Assembly: GCF_000224145.3 (NCBI RefSeq)
Contig: NC_020166.2
Location: 5,509,050-5,573,049, forward strand
Direction: 5' to 3'
DNA: 64,000 nt
Source: Ciona intestinalis
Taxonomy: Eukaryota > Chordata > Ascidiacea > Phlebobranchia > Cionidae
Each line of letters starts with the position of its first letter. Positions within the stretch are counted from its first letter, which is position 1. The notes under the pieces were generated by a model. The model saw nothing but the letters and a program-made list of their open reading frames with translations. It did not search any database and was not told where the DNA came from. Shown here one piece after another: positions 1 through 9,959 of the stretch. The position numbers and the translations under genes are program-made.

Positions 1-247
1 GTGCAAGAACTTGGAGATTGACGTCATACCTTCTGTTATTTGCGACCGGAGATGCATTAATCCTAACACTTGCAAACCAATCAAAGGCATGAAGGTGGTG
101 CCGGTAATAAGGACTGTATCAGTTCGTGAAAGAGGCCAAACGACAGGCACAATTGAACTTGACATTCCGGTGTCATGTCACTGCGTTGCGAAGAGAGGAC
201 GAAACACTTGCCAACATAAAAACAAACGTCGATCGAAAGGAAGATAG
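1..247 (+). CDS. IL-17-like cytokine, 3' exon (partial)
   Basis: The frame is open from the window edge (codons begin at base 2) to TAG at 245-247. It carries the IL-17 cystine-knot signature: CKNLE, then IPSVIC, a C-x-x-x-x-TC pair, and the closing IPVSCHC, followed by a lysine/arginine-rich tail. This is most of the last exon, because complete relatives here have a 92-codon last exon. The signal-peptide exon lies outside the window. The closest relative is the intronless gene at 2701-3150, which shares IPSVIC, IPVSC-C-VAK and a basic tail. It is the only + strand member of the cluster, so these two point towards each other. Expected role from the family: a secreted homodimeric cytokine acting on IL-17 receptors; function not tested here. 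Confidence 0.85.
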   Translation, partial: CKNLEIDVIPSVICDRRCINPNTCKPIKGMKVVPVIRTVSVRERGQTTGTIELDIPVSCHCVAKRGRNTCQHKNKRRSKGR

Positions 248-2700
248 CGTCGACATCGAACATCTCGCTATCATGGGCGAAAGATTATGTTTTATGTCGA
301 TAAAAAACGTAATATTTATTTATTTTTGCACATTTATGATGCTTACACATGTCGAATACAAAAACACTGTGAATACTGTATAATAATGACCCTAAATGAA
401 AGACATTGTTGCTTAGAGTCAGATCAAGTCTAAAAAAGATTTCGAGTTTTTAGATGTATTACTCAACAGCATATACTTTCTGTATTAATATGGTCGTTTT
501 AACGTTTCAAGGAGAGTTCATTTTGTATTGCTTTGAAACACAAGCTGCTTCTAAAATATATATGGCGATCTTCGTTAAATGAAGTTTTTATCATTAATAT
601 TATTTTGTTTACGATTTGTTTTTATAACTAAGCCTATAGCGGTGAAAACCATATACAAATGCTACATAAATAGGTGTACACGATAAAAAAACTGAAAAAA
701 GCTAGAATTGAGTACAAAAGTACTTTGCTGGGAAAACTATGCGAGCGAATAATGTGTCACATATTGTGCATTAGGTAAAAAAATAGACCATTTTAATGTA
801 CCTTAGAAATCGAACTGATGCTCGTAACACAAGCCTACGGAAAATTACTCTGAAGTTTGGGTTCATAAAATTTAAATTGCACAGAGAGTTATTTTTACTC
901 ACGCCGTCAGTGTACACGTGTAGTATTGTGTGTCATTGTAAGAGCAGTTCCCGTATATGAAAGCATACACGTGTGACCGACTTTAACAATGGATTATAGG
1001 AATATGATAATCAAACACCGTAAGCTAAATACCTTTTAAAACCGGGGTTCCGCATGGAGCAGTCCAGAATTTTTTTCATAATTTAAACAGTTTTCCGCCA
1101 AAAACAACTGAATATTTTCCATTTTTAATTTCCTGGTATATATCACAAAATTGGTTAGTTTCAAGCTATATTATCAACCCATGGAAAGCTTAGATACTCC
1201 TTGTTTCGATTATCGGTAAAGGTACAGGTCTGTCAGGGGAATACCCACCGACGTTTCACTCTGCTATGATGTCATTCATTAACCAGCAAGTTCCGCATCC
1301 TCGCGGCACTACTCGTATAATATTATATTATTATATATATATACATTTTGATGTAACAAAAAAATTCCAAAAAATGCCTAATGTAGTCAATAAATTCTAA
1401 AAAAATTATACAGTTTTTATTTATTCAATATTTTGTTTCTTCTAAAAAAAACTTAGGTAGACAAAAATTAAACAGGGAAACCCGGGAATTTTTATTCATT
1501 ACCACGTTCGCGTTAGATACGATGATGATAGTATATTAGATAGAAGGGTACCTGTCGTCTATAAAATATTTTATATCGCCACCAAGTATTTGGTATCGCC
1601 AGAAAATATTTTGATTTCCCACAAAATATTGGTAAGACGCTACTCCATTTTAATAGAAAGTATATTTGACAATTCAGTTCTGTTGCTTTATTGTTAACAT
1701 TAGTTTTGTTTATAGCAGATAAGCTTCCACTGCTTAAAACACAGACTGAAAACAAATAGAGCGATTTGCGATTTAAATAAATGAGTTTTTTTATCGTAAA
1801 TATTATTTTGTGTACAGTTTGTTCTTATAGCTAAGCATAGACGAGCGATTTGGCAATTATATAAAAATGCTACACAAACAGGTGTACACGAAAATGCAAA
1901 TTGAAGAACCTTTAAAAAATCGAAACTATCCAAGCGAATGCTGTGTCGCACATTGTGCATTGGGGTAAACTGAACACTTTTTTTTCAATTATTTAAAAGT
2001 AGCATTTCGACTAATTAAGAAATTGCACATATTTTCATAAAACATTGCTACGGAAAATTACACTGTAGTTTGGGTTTATAAGTTTCAAACTGCAGAGAGT
2101 TATTTTTACTCACGCCGTCAGTGTACACGTGTAGTATTGTGTGTCGTTGTAAGAGCAGTTCCCGTATATGAAAGCATACACGTGTGACTTTAACAATGGA
2201 TTAGGAATATGATGATCAAACACCGTAGTTATAAAGCTGAATACCTTTTTAAAAACCGACGTTCCGCATGGAGTTGTCCAGACAAATTTTCCATAATTAA
2301 AACCATTTACAAATGTCCCACAGCACACGTGTGGCATCTAAACAAAACCATTCACTCTAATAAACAGGCAACGGATTTTTTTTCTCTATTGTTTAAAACT
2401 AAACGACGCCGGCTTAAATCGCAATTAACCCAATACAGGAATATTTAAATATCATTATACAAAACATATTATATATTTAAATATAATAATGACATCGACA
2501 CGAGTATACATGTTTGTAAAATATTTATTGCAAAATATAAATTTCAGTGAACTATGTATAAAAGATAAGACACATTTATAGCACAATAAATAGTTAGTTG
2601 ACGTTAAAAGTACAATGTAAAGTAAGGCAACATGAGTTGTAGTTCACAATAAAATTTTGTTTAGTATTTTTATACAGCAATATTTGAGACGTTTAGTATT
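248..2700. other. Intergenic DNA made mostly of a local duplication
   Basis: No supported gene. It contains the first duplicated block (about 535-1600) and the left part of the second (about 1745-2300), described separately. The rest is AT-rich. Short open frames at 1513-1960 and 2110-2448 have no family features and their counterparts in the other block are not kept open. Confidence 0.6.
535..1600. repeat. Duplicated block, copy 1 (lacks IL-17 gene)
   Basis: Stretches of this block recur in the same order and orientation further right. About 535-1085 matches about 1745-2300, including the shared segment TTACTCACGCCGTCAGTGTA (911 on, and again near 2108). About 1100-1330 matches about 3190-3425, including CAACCCATGGAAAGCTTAGA. 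About 1465-1590 matches about 3730-3880, sharing AAACAGGGAAA-CCGGG and GTTCGCG-TAGATAC. In copy 1 the first two parts are contiguous. In copy 2 they are split by about 900 bp holding the IL-17 gene. Confidence 0.75.
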
Positions 2701-3150
2701 TTACGATCTGTTCCTTCTTCTGTTGTTTTTACTACAAGTTTTCTTCGCAACACAGTTACAAGACACTGGAATCTGCACCACCAGAGGGTATTTCGTTTTT
2801 CTTTTAAATATCTGAACAGTTCTCATGGTCGGTAAGACCTTCGTATTTTTCATCTTGCGACACGTGACACGGTCAATGCATTTTTTATCGCAAATCACTG
2901 AAGGTATGACGGTTGACTCCAAGTTCTTACACCTCAGTTGAACATTCATCCAGCCGGCGAATGAATCTTCGTTACGACTCCCCTCGACCACTTTACATTT
3001 GTGGCGGCACAAAAAATCCTGGTCCCTCTTGTGCAGTTGCCGCTTGAATTTTCGAAATAATCTTTTTGCTTTCCCGCCAACTGAAGTTGTTATAGTTGCA
3101 GACATAATGACGATAATTGCCAACAATATAGCTTTAGTTCGCTTGCCCAT
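2701..3150 (-). CDS. IL-17-like cytokine, single coding exon
   Basis: A 149-residue frame with ATG at 3150. Residues 1 to about 26 form a signal peptide (MGKRTKAILLAIIVIMSATI, then TTSVGG). A basic stretch ending LHKRDQDFL leads to the first cysteine (RHKC). The IL-17 fold follows: GWMNVQLRCKNLE, IPSVIC, KKC, VTC, IPVSCNC, TC, and a basic tail. The family's usual intron, just after the RH-x-C residue in the genes at 6060-6548 and 8959-9830, is absent, and the frame runs straight through. Either the intron was lost or the gene came from a processed transcript. It lies inside copy 2 of a local duplication whose other copy has no gene. A TATA-like run sits near 3230-3237, about 85 bp upstream. 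Confidence 0.88.
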   Translation of the reverse strand: MGKRTKAILLAIIVIMSATITTSVGGKAKRLFRKFKRQLHKRDQDFLCRHKCKVVEGSRNEDSFAGWMNVQLRCKNLESTVIPSVICDKKCIDRVTCRKMKNTKVLPTMRTVQIFKRKTKYPLVVQIPVSCNCVAKKTCSKNNRRRNRS

Positions 3151-3189
3151 GCTTTGTCTTCTCTTTACCTTGATAGTTTAAACGTCTTC

Positions 3190-3425
3190 GTTCATCCACT
3201 AAGAACAACTGAATAATTTCCATTTTCGATTTCCTATTATATATCACAAAATTGGTTAGTTTCAAACTATATTATCAACCCATGGAAAGCTTAGATACTC
3301 CTTGTTTCGATTATCGGTGGAAGGTGCGGGTCTTTCAGGGGAATACCCACCGACGTCTCACTCTGCTATGATGTCATTCATTAACCAGCAACAATAAGTT
3401 CCGCATCCTCGCGGCACTACTCTTA
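3190..3425 (-). promoter_or_regulatory. Upstream region of IL-17-like gene, conserved in duplicate
   Basis: These bases lie just 5' of the 2701-3150 gene and are nearly identical to 1100-1330. They include a TATA-like ATATATAATA near 3230 and, near 3337, AGGGGAATACCCACC, which resembles but does not perfectly fit an NF-kappaB site. A regulatory role is inferred from position and from high conservation between the two blocks; no binding data are visible here. Confidence 0.4.
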
Positions 3426-3490
3426 TATTTATTATAACTACATTTTTCTCCATGTTTAATGTATTAATTCAAAAAATATAATTTTGATAT

Positions 3491-3680
3491 ATGGTAGGGC
3501 GGGCGAAGACAGGGCACCTTTAGCACATAACAACCAATTATCCGTGTTTTAAACAATTAACAGCGGTATTTGGAAATCGTAAGGATACGGTTTTATAATT
3601 TCTTAAATGTTCTTTGTTCACTAACAAATGTGACGAGGGAACAGAATGAAAAGGTGTCTCATCTTCCCCACCCTACTATA
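3491..3680 (-). mobile_element. MITE copy (GGGTGGGG-AAGATGGGACACC family)
   Basis: Terminal inverted repeats of the type TAGTAGGGTGGGGGAAGATG are here degenerate at the left end and close with the reverse complement CCACCCTACTATA. Internal order is the reverse orientation (TTTAGCACATAA first). It is an insertion unique to duplication copy 2, so it postdates the duplication or was lost from copy 1. Confidence 0.85.
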
Positions 3681-4400
3681 TGTTCAATACTTCAATTTTG
3701 CCAAATAATACCTTGTGTGTGTGAATTATTAAACAGGGAAATCCGGGCATTTATATTTACTCATGTTCGCGGTAGATACAATGAATGGAAGTACAGTGGA
3801 AACGACGTACCTTTAGATAACGGTGTAAATATCGTCTATGTTATATAGACGTTACTTACACTTCTAGACACTATAGTATTTTTCCGCCACAAAGTATATA
3901 TTTTATATGATTTTTTTATATAAAAATATGTACATTCGACTGCCCAGTACTTTTGCTTTTATGTGTAATATATGTTTTGTTTTGCAAATGAATGTAATTT
4001 TTATATATGCGTGTACTGTTCGTACACGAACGAATGAATTAATTACGGTGTTCAAACAAAGACCTCGATTTAATCCCCGTAAGGTGGTTCCCCGCTCCCT
4101 CTAAATAATCGTGCACACACCCCGAAACTGAGACACGTCCAAAGTTTTGCATTGCAATCCAGATTATCGGCATTATGTAATGCTTAGAATCTGGTCAGGT
4201 TTACAACTCGCCCAGAAAATTAAACTGAAACTCTTATTGCGTCAGAATTTATAAAGACAAAATATATCAGTTGGTATTTTGTATTATAAGTCAGTGGACA
4301 CAGTAATGAAGTAAACACGTTATATCAATAAAATGTACAAAATTACACAAAAAAACACTATGACAAATATATGGATTTTTGGCATCGACGTCGAAGTTTG

Positions 4401-4591
4401 TATAGTAGATTGGGGGAAGATGGGACACCTTTTCATTTTCTCATTCCATTTGGTGGTAAACAAAGAATATTTAATGAATTATAAAGCTGTATCTTCGCGA
4501 CTCCTATAGACCGTTGTTAAATGTTTAAAACACGACCAGGATGTTTAGGTATTATTGGCTAAAGGTGTCCTATCTCCCCCACCCTACTATA
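4401..4591 (+). mobile_element. MITE copy, forward orientation
   Basis: Starts TATAGTAGATTGGGGGAAGA and ends CCCACCCTACTATA. Internal blocks are in family order: ACACCTTTTCATTTTCTC, GGTAAACAAAGAATAT, GTTTAAAACACGACCAGGAT, GCTAAAGGTGTCC. It lies 17 bp beyond the stop codon of the three-exon IL-17 gene. Confidence 0.9.
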
Positions 4592-4607
4592 TTTTTGTCG
4601 TAGAGAA

Positions 4608-5442
4608 TTAGGTTGTATGGTTTTTCCTATCACGTCTCTTTTTATTTTGCAGCCTACACCCTACTGGAAGATCAATAACTCGCAGAAATGTGCTATTTCT
4701 GACGTAGATATGCCTTTCTACTTTCAAAGGCTCCACGTGGTATTTTTTCTTGCACAATTTTTCTCTTTTTGGACAAACCACCACATTGATGTCTCTTATG
4801 CTTAAGTTGGTGCAAGATAGACGATATTCCTTCCACGCAGGTTTACCTTCAGAATTTATCGTCGGGGTTTTGTTGCTCAAATCGCAATGCAGCTCTAAGA
4901 AACTAAATCAAAAAAAAAATTCATTACATTTATTTTATAAACTAGATAATCACAAAAGTTTATTACATGTATGTAAAAAGTATGTTTATAATACAGCAGA
5001 GTGCTTATTTTTTGTCATCTTACTTTAGGTCTGTTGTACTGATTCCTTTATTTTTGAGAGTGCGAGCCAGTTTACTATGTCTGATTTTACGGGGACGGGT
5101 TTTTGTCCTTCTACTGGATACAACAACTGCTGCAACAGACAACAGAAGACACTGAAAAACAAAAGCAGTTTAATATGAATACGTATGAATGTAATGTAAC
5201 TTATACTTCCTCGCGTGGCCGGAAAACGACAGTCGTTATAACACGGGTTTAACACCTCGTGCCAGCTTTATACGAGTTACCATGTACGTTACTTTGTGAG
5301 GAATTATATTATATTTTTGGATTTTTTCGTTTTTTTTATGTATGGCTGATAATTTGGACAACCCATCTGTGACCACATCAGTATAATCTGGACTATGCAT
5401 ATTATTACTTACAGCGGCGATAATATTCTTCGCAAACAACAT
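4608..5442 (-). CDS. Divergent IL-17-like cytokine, three exons
   Basis: Exons at 5442-5413, 5151-5024 and 4902-4608 join in phase with GT-AG borders (GTAAGT, GTAAGA; acceptors TTTTTCAG, GATTTAG) to give 150 residues. Exon 1 plus the start of exon 2 makes a signal peptide: MLFAKNIIAA joined to CLLLSVAAVVVSS. A lysine/arginine-rich stretch follows, then FLELHC, KPAWKEYRLSCTNLS, VVVC, KLC and IDLPVGC. This matches the RH-x-C, W..i.LRC.NL, SVIC, C and IP-x-C order of its neighbours. It differs in lacking the TC cysteine and the second cysteine of the C-x-C end, and its second intron lies about seven codons upstream and in another phase. None of its exons alone is long enough to look like a gene. 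Exon 1 is only ten codons and is the least certain part. Confidence 0.75.
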
Positions 5443-6059
5443 TTCTGCTTGTAGAGTCGATATAGATAATTTTCTTCACTCTTGCTGTCGGTATTCCTTT
5501 TTCTTAATTGCGAATTTTTGATCATGGCCGCTTACTTTTATAGTAATTTCCAAACTAATAAAAGTCCAATCGCTACCCATAGCGAATGTTTTATGATTTT
5601 TCCAGCATGGAACGACCGAAGGATTAGGTATTGCTTGAGGGAAAATATACTACGTAGGCTTTGTCCATTGTAAGGTTACGAAGGAACCGATGTCGGCGGC
5701 GCGATTTGTTTAACTAGAGTATGTTTTGTTGAGACTGGAATTTTATATCAATGTTAAACGTTGTGAGATAAATCTGTTTAAGATTCCCCATTCCAGTAAA
5801 AATACGTTAAAGTTTTGGATTTTAAATTAACTTGATATAGTAAGTATCTTGTCGGTCATACTCTAAAAATAAAAACTTCGTATTTGCTACGTATGTATTT
5901 TAAAGCAAACAAACGCAATAAGAATTCAGGGAAGGGAAGTGTGCCATAAGGTTATACAGTAGAAATGTAGTGTTTTTCTAAAGTACAGCTCCGTCTGAAC
6001 ATAATTTAAGTTATTTTTACTTTAGATATTTGATGTACAGGGTTATTAGTTGATCGTAT

Positions 6060-6548
6060 TTAAAGGCGACACATATTGTTTTCCATGTTTATACACTGAC
6101 ATGCATAAGGAATATCAATTATAATATTAGGCATGTCATGACGTCTTGTCAAAGTCACAGATTTCCGCACAGGCTCTGCTCTTGTTCCGTTCACCACTTC
6201 ACACGTGACCGGGCTGATGCATCTTCGGTCACAGATGACTGAGTTAATCACGTGATGGTTCAGGTTCTCACAACGCAAACTGATCTCTGTCCAACTTACA
6301 AAGCCCACATTTGGCTTCTGTTTGGAGTGAACTATCTGCAAAGACAAATGTTAAAGATCGAAGTAAAAGTTAGAAACGCAGTTATTGCTGGTACAACTTA
6401 CTGCACAATTATGTCTTGCCATTAACTGTATCCTATCCCTCCTATGCAGAGAGTGGCTGAATCGACGAAGCAAGATACTGGATCTTCCATTCGTCCCGGT
6501 ACACAAGAACACATATGCGATTGCTAACACATTTAGAAGTTTCATCAT
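6060..6548 (-). CDS. IL-17-like cytokine, two exons
   Basis: Exon 1 is 6548-6402 (49 codons) and exon 2 is 6335-6060 (91 codons plus stop), giving 140 residues. The intron is 66 bp (GTAAGT to TTTGCAG) and phase 0. A signal peptide (MMKLLNVLAIAYVFLCTGTN) is followed by SLHRRDRIQ and the first cysteine RHNC, immediately before the intron. Exon 2 carries WTEISLRCENL, NSVICDRRC, SPVTC and IPYACQC, all positions expected for the IL-17 fold. The second exon is exactly the same length (276 bp) as that of the 8959-9830 gene, and both share NSVIC, CISPVTC and the phase-0 intron, so these two are close tandem duplicates. Confidence 0.88.
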
Positions 6549-7220
6549 GTAGATAAAAGCTGTGGAATTGGTGTTGTTATACTCACGCTCAGAGGGATAT
6601 GCAAGTAGAAAACAAACCGGCTTTCAAGAACCTTGAAAAATTAAACTTCAGCGAGAAGTCGCACATTGCAACAATTTTGTTAATGGCATTGATTTCTTAT
6701 TTCGGAAGGTCTGATCTTTGACAACCAGTCGTACTTACGTAAAATATAGTTGTATTCGTGTTTATTTCGAACTTCTCGTATTACCACCAGAATGTATAAT
6801 TAAAGTTTTCCAAGCGTTTCTCGTTCTGATTTTGTCGATTTTCTTCTCACGGCTGTAGAGCTAAAATTATTCGATCAAATGATGTGCTGGCCATTTCCGA
6901 TTGACACGCATTTTATAGTATTTCTTGAGACTAATTGGTTTCGAGTTAAATTATTTAATAGGTTGGGTATTTTGCCGCTAACTTTGTGTTTAAAACTCGT
7001 AAGTTTCTATAACTTATGATATTTTTATTCATATTCGCCGATGCGAAATAACATTTATTCATTTGCAGTCAATCGTATATAAAGGGCCATTAATAGACGT
7101 TGCGGAATAAATTACATTAAAACTTACCATAAAATACAAACTTGAATCAAATGATAAGTAGAAAAATATAGGTTCAAGTTTACTTTAAATTGAAACAAAA
7201 TTTAACGAGACTGGTAATAG

Positions 7221-7306
7221 GTAGGAACTATGGGGTAAGATGGTATTTCGTTAGCGCTTAAATCCCACATATTTGTCCCACCTTCCCCACTACCCTACCC
7301 TACTAT
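7221..7306. mobile_element. Short, internally deleted MITE
   Basis: Left end GGGGTAAGATGG and right end CCCTACCCTACTATAT of the MITE family with only about 40 bp between. The middle has been deleted. Confidence 0.6.
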
Positions 7307-7622
7307 ATGAGCCAATTGTTAACTTTTATACTGCTGAAGACGTACTCCAGAATAATGTAAAGTGTAACAAGAGGCAATTCAAAGTAATTTACATAATAAC
7401 TGTGTATAACACAATACAATGCACGAATCAGGCGTGTGTAAAATGTGTATGAACCAACATTTTAATCAGTTTTTTTTTTCAAAAACTGCGGTAACACAAC
7501 CTTTCGATTTTCAAACGTTCGTTTGCAACATATATGTGTTAAAATACCTATATGTGGCATCGCTAGTGTTTGTATTGTACATTTTTGCATAACAAACGTA
7601 TTTAACTAACTTATTTTCTTGT

Positions 7623-7819
7623 GTAGTATTGTGGGGAAAGATGGGACACCTTTAGCACATGATATCCGAATATCCTGATCGTATTTTAAACAAATAACAA
7701 CGGTCAATAAGAGTCGTGAGGATATAGTTTTATAATTCTTTAAATTTTTTTTCGTTTACTACTAAATGAGACCCGAAAATACAGTTAAAAGCTGTCCCAT
7801 CTTCCCTCACCCTAGTGTA
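7623..7819 (-). mobile_element. MITE copy, reverse orientation
   Basis: Begins GTGGGGAAAGATGGGACACC and ends GTCCCATCTTCCCTCACCC. Contains TTTAGCACATGATATCC and the GTTTACTACTAAATGAGAC block in reverse order. Confidence 0.85.
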
Positions 7820-8084
7820 TGTGCCATTTTATACTCTAAGTTGGATATAAAGAAATATACGAATCGAAAACCCTCAAATTAGTTAACAAAATAAACCGGC
7901 CTATAGAGTGCTTTGATTTAGAAACTCTAATAGTTAAGGCTTAGAAATCCCCACCCGCATGCTCCAAACACTGAGTTAACGAGGCGAAAGTAGTTCTGTG
8001 GGTTACGTCATTTTGGTCATAGACTCATAGTATTGGTTGCGGCCCAACAAGGAATGTAGAGTTATGGTTAAACAGATTACGTGG

Positions 8085-8220
8085 GTTTTAAATAACTAAC
8101 AACGGTCAGAAGCGGTGAGAATACGGTTTCATAATTCCTTGAAAATGTTCCTTGTTTACTACCAAATGGGACGAGAAATTAGAAGGAATAGATGTCCCAT
8201 CTTTCTTCGCCCCACTATAT
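8085..8220 (-). mobile_element. MITE fragment, left end missing
   Basis: Starts within the internal TTTTAAATAACTAACAACGG block and runs to the right terminal repeat (ATGTCCCATC ... CCCCACTATAT). No left terminal repeat is present. Confidence 0.7.
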
Positions 8221-8762
8221 CATACATTCAGTATGATAAACCAGCGCAGGTCTACATATTGCTTGTTCCCTACAAGGTAAATACAGTCGCGTTTGGTCGC
8301 TGCTATAAAACATTACTGACAGAAAAGACGTTGTAGCTACTAACATCTGAATATTACCCATAAGATAAACCTCTAAAGCAGCGTTGAAGAAATTTGGACA
8401 CTTCAGCACCTTTCCCCCATATTCTTAGAATGATTTTAAATTGTTAAAAAACGTAATCGATTTTTGCGAACTGGCCTGTTAAAGTATTGCGAAAATGATT
8501 TAACTCGAATCTGTAAATCCGAAATAACTTGTAATACAGTGACTTGTGCACCGTACCGTAACGAATCGGTATTGTTCTATATGCATGGTAACCCTATGTT
8601 ATGAATGCGCTGGCTATTGGAAACACATTTTGCTCATACTTTCCTTTTAAAAATGAGTTATATAAAGTCATTATACAATGCGACATATTTTAATAAATCA
8701 GTGTTTCAAATCGTCTTTATACAATACAAAGTTTATAAATAATATATACAATTAACGTGAAA

Positions 8763-8895
8763 TATAGTATGGTGGGGAAAGATGGGACACCTTTTTATTC
8801 TAGTTTTCCTTCTCGTTGGGTAGTAAACAAAGATTATCTAAAGAACTATATAACCATACCCTTACGACTATCCCATCTTCCCCCATCCCACTATA
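8763..8895 (+). mobile_element. MITE copy with internal deletion
   Basis: Both terminal repeats are present (TATAGTATGGTGGGGAAAGA; CCCATCCCACTATATA). The internal part stops after the CTTACGACT block and jumps to the right end, so the element is about 130 bp. Confidence 0.8.
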
Positions 8896-8958
8896 TATAG
8901 TCATTTAGGAAAATCATTGTACGGAGGCATTCAAACGATAAAGCCAATCCACAGAAGG

Positions 8959-9830
8959 TTAACGACCACAAGAAATACCATCGTCTCTAACGCATTGACA
9001 AGCTATCGGAATTTCGATGTTGATAGGTACATTGGTTTGACTCTGCAGCACAGAAATCGTTCTAAGTACTGGTACCACTATTGTTCCATTTAGGACCTGA
9101 CACGTCACAGGACTAATACAGAGAGAGTGACAGATGACGGAGTTCATCACGTGGTGCTCAAGATTTTTACAAAACAATGTGATTTCTCTCCACCTTGCAA
9201 AACCAAGGTCCCTTTTCCGGGTCGCCCGAATAACCTAACAAGTTATAAGTGGTTATATTACTTTAAAAAGAGATTTAATGTATAATAGGGTGGGGTAAGA
9301 TGGGACATGTTTTATTTTCCTATTTAATACATTTGGTAGTAAACAAAGAATATTTACAGAATAATGTAACAGTAGGCCCGCGACTTTACAATAATAATAA
9401 AATCTTTATAACACGGTCGGAAATTAAGGGGTCGGGGTGCTAACACTATTCTAACTTACCCCACAATAACATATCTGAACTTTAAAAATTAGGTAAAACA
9501 AATAAACCATTGGGAAAACTACAGTATATGTGCATTTTCCGTGGGAGCGGAATTTACAAAGAGTTATATAAACCCAAAACGCATGTATTTCAATGTTTTA
9601 AGCCACAAAGTATCACTAAAACAAAATGACCAGTGGTCGTTGTTTTGTATTAAACATATGTATGTACTTACCTTGCAGTTTTGAATTGGTCGCAGGACAT
9701 TTCTATCCCTTCTATGCAAAGAGGAGGTAAATTGAAGGAGCATACTTTTTCGGGGACTGAGTCCCTCGGCTTTCATGGTAGAATACAAAGCTGCCAAACT
9801 GACGGCGAGGAAAATAAAAATAAGTTTCAT
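8959..9830 (-). CDS. IL-17-like cytokine, two exons
   Basis: Exon 1 is 9830-9672 (53 codons) and exon 2 is 9234-8959 (91 codons plus stop), giving 144 residues. The intron is phase 0, GTAAGT to TTGTTAG. The ATG at 9830 was chosen because it begins a signal peptide (MKLIFIFLAVSLAALYSTMK); the in-frame ATG upstream adds a non-signal leader. SSLHRRDRNV and QNCK precede the intron. Exon 2 has FARWREITLFCKNLE, NSVICHSLC, SPVTC and IPIACQC. It is a close duplicate of 6060-6548. The 437-bp intron holds a MITE at 9281-9470, which explains its length compared with the 66-bp intron of its sister gene. Confidence 0.88.
9281..9470 (+). mobile_element. Divergent MITE copy in an IL-17 intron
   Basis: Begins TATAATAGGGTGGGGTAAGA, with the internal GGTAGTAAACAAAGAATATT block, and ends ACTTACCCCAC. 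It lies wholly inside the intron of the 8959-9830 gene. Confidence 0.8.
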
Positions 9831-9926
9831 CTTGAAGATATGCAGAGAAACTCTTTGAAGACTCTTTGAAGAACACTTCCACACTTTGAATTGAATCAAA
9901 TATGCTCATTTTCGGCGATCTTGTGA

Positions 9927-9934
9927 CTTTTATG
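9927..9934 (-). promoter_or_regulatory. TATA-like box of IL-17-like gene
   Basis: GCATAAAAGTC reads on the minus strand about 97 bp upstream of the ATG at 9830, a plausible core-promoter position with a short 5' UTR. Confidence 0.4.
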
Positions 9935-9959
9935 CGCCTTGAATTTGCAATAAAAACCT

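Larger units (their letters stand above)
1745..3880. repeat. Duplicated block, copy 2 (contains IL-17 gene and a MITE)
   Basis: Second copy of the 535-1600 block. Compared with copy 1 it has two additional segments: about 2300-3190 with the intronless IL-17-like gene on -, and a roughly 190-bp MITE at about 3491-3680. Homology resumes on both sides of each. Identity is high in the promoter-like part (1100-1330 versus 3190-3425) and looser elsewhere. Confidence 0.75.

Noticed and set aside
1513-2448. Short frames in the duplicated block
   Set aside because: Not conserved between the two block copies; no signal peptide or cysteine pattern of the IL-17 type.
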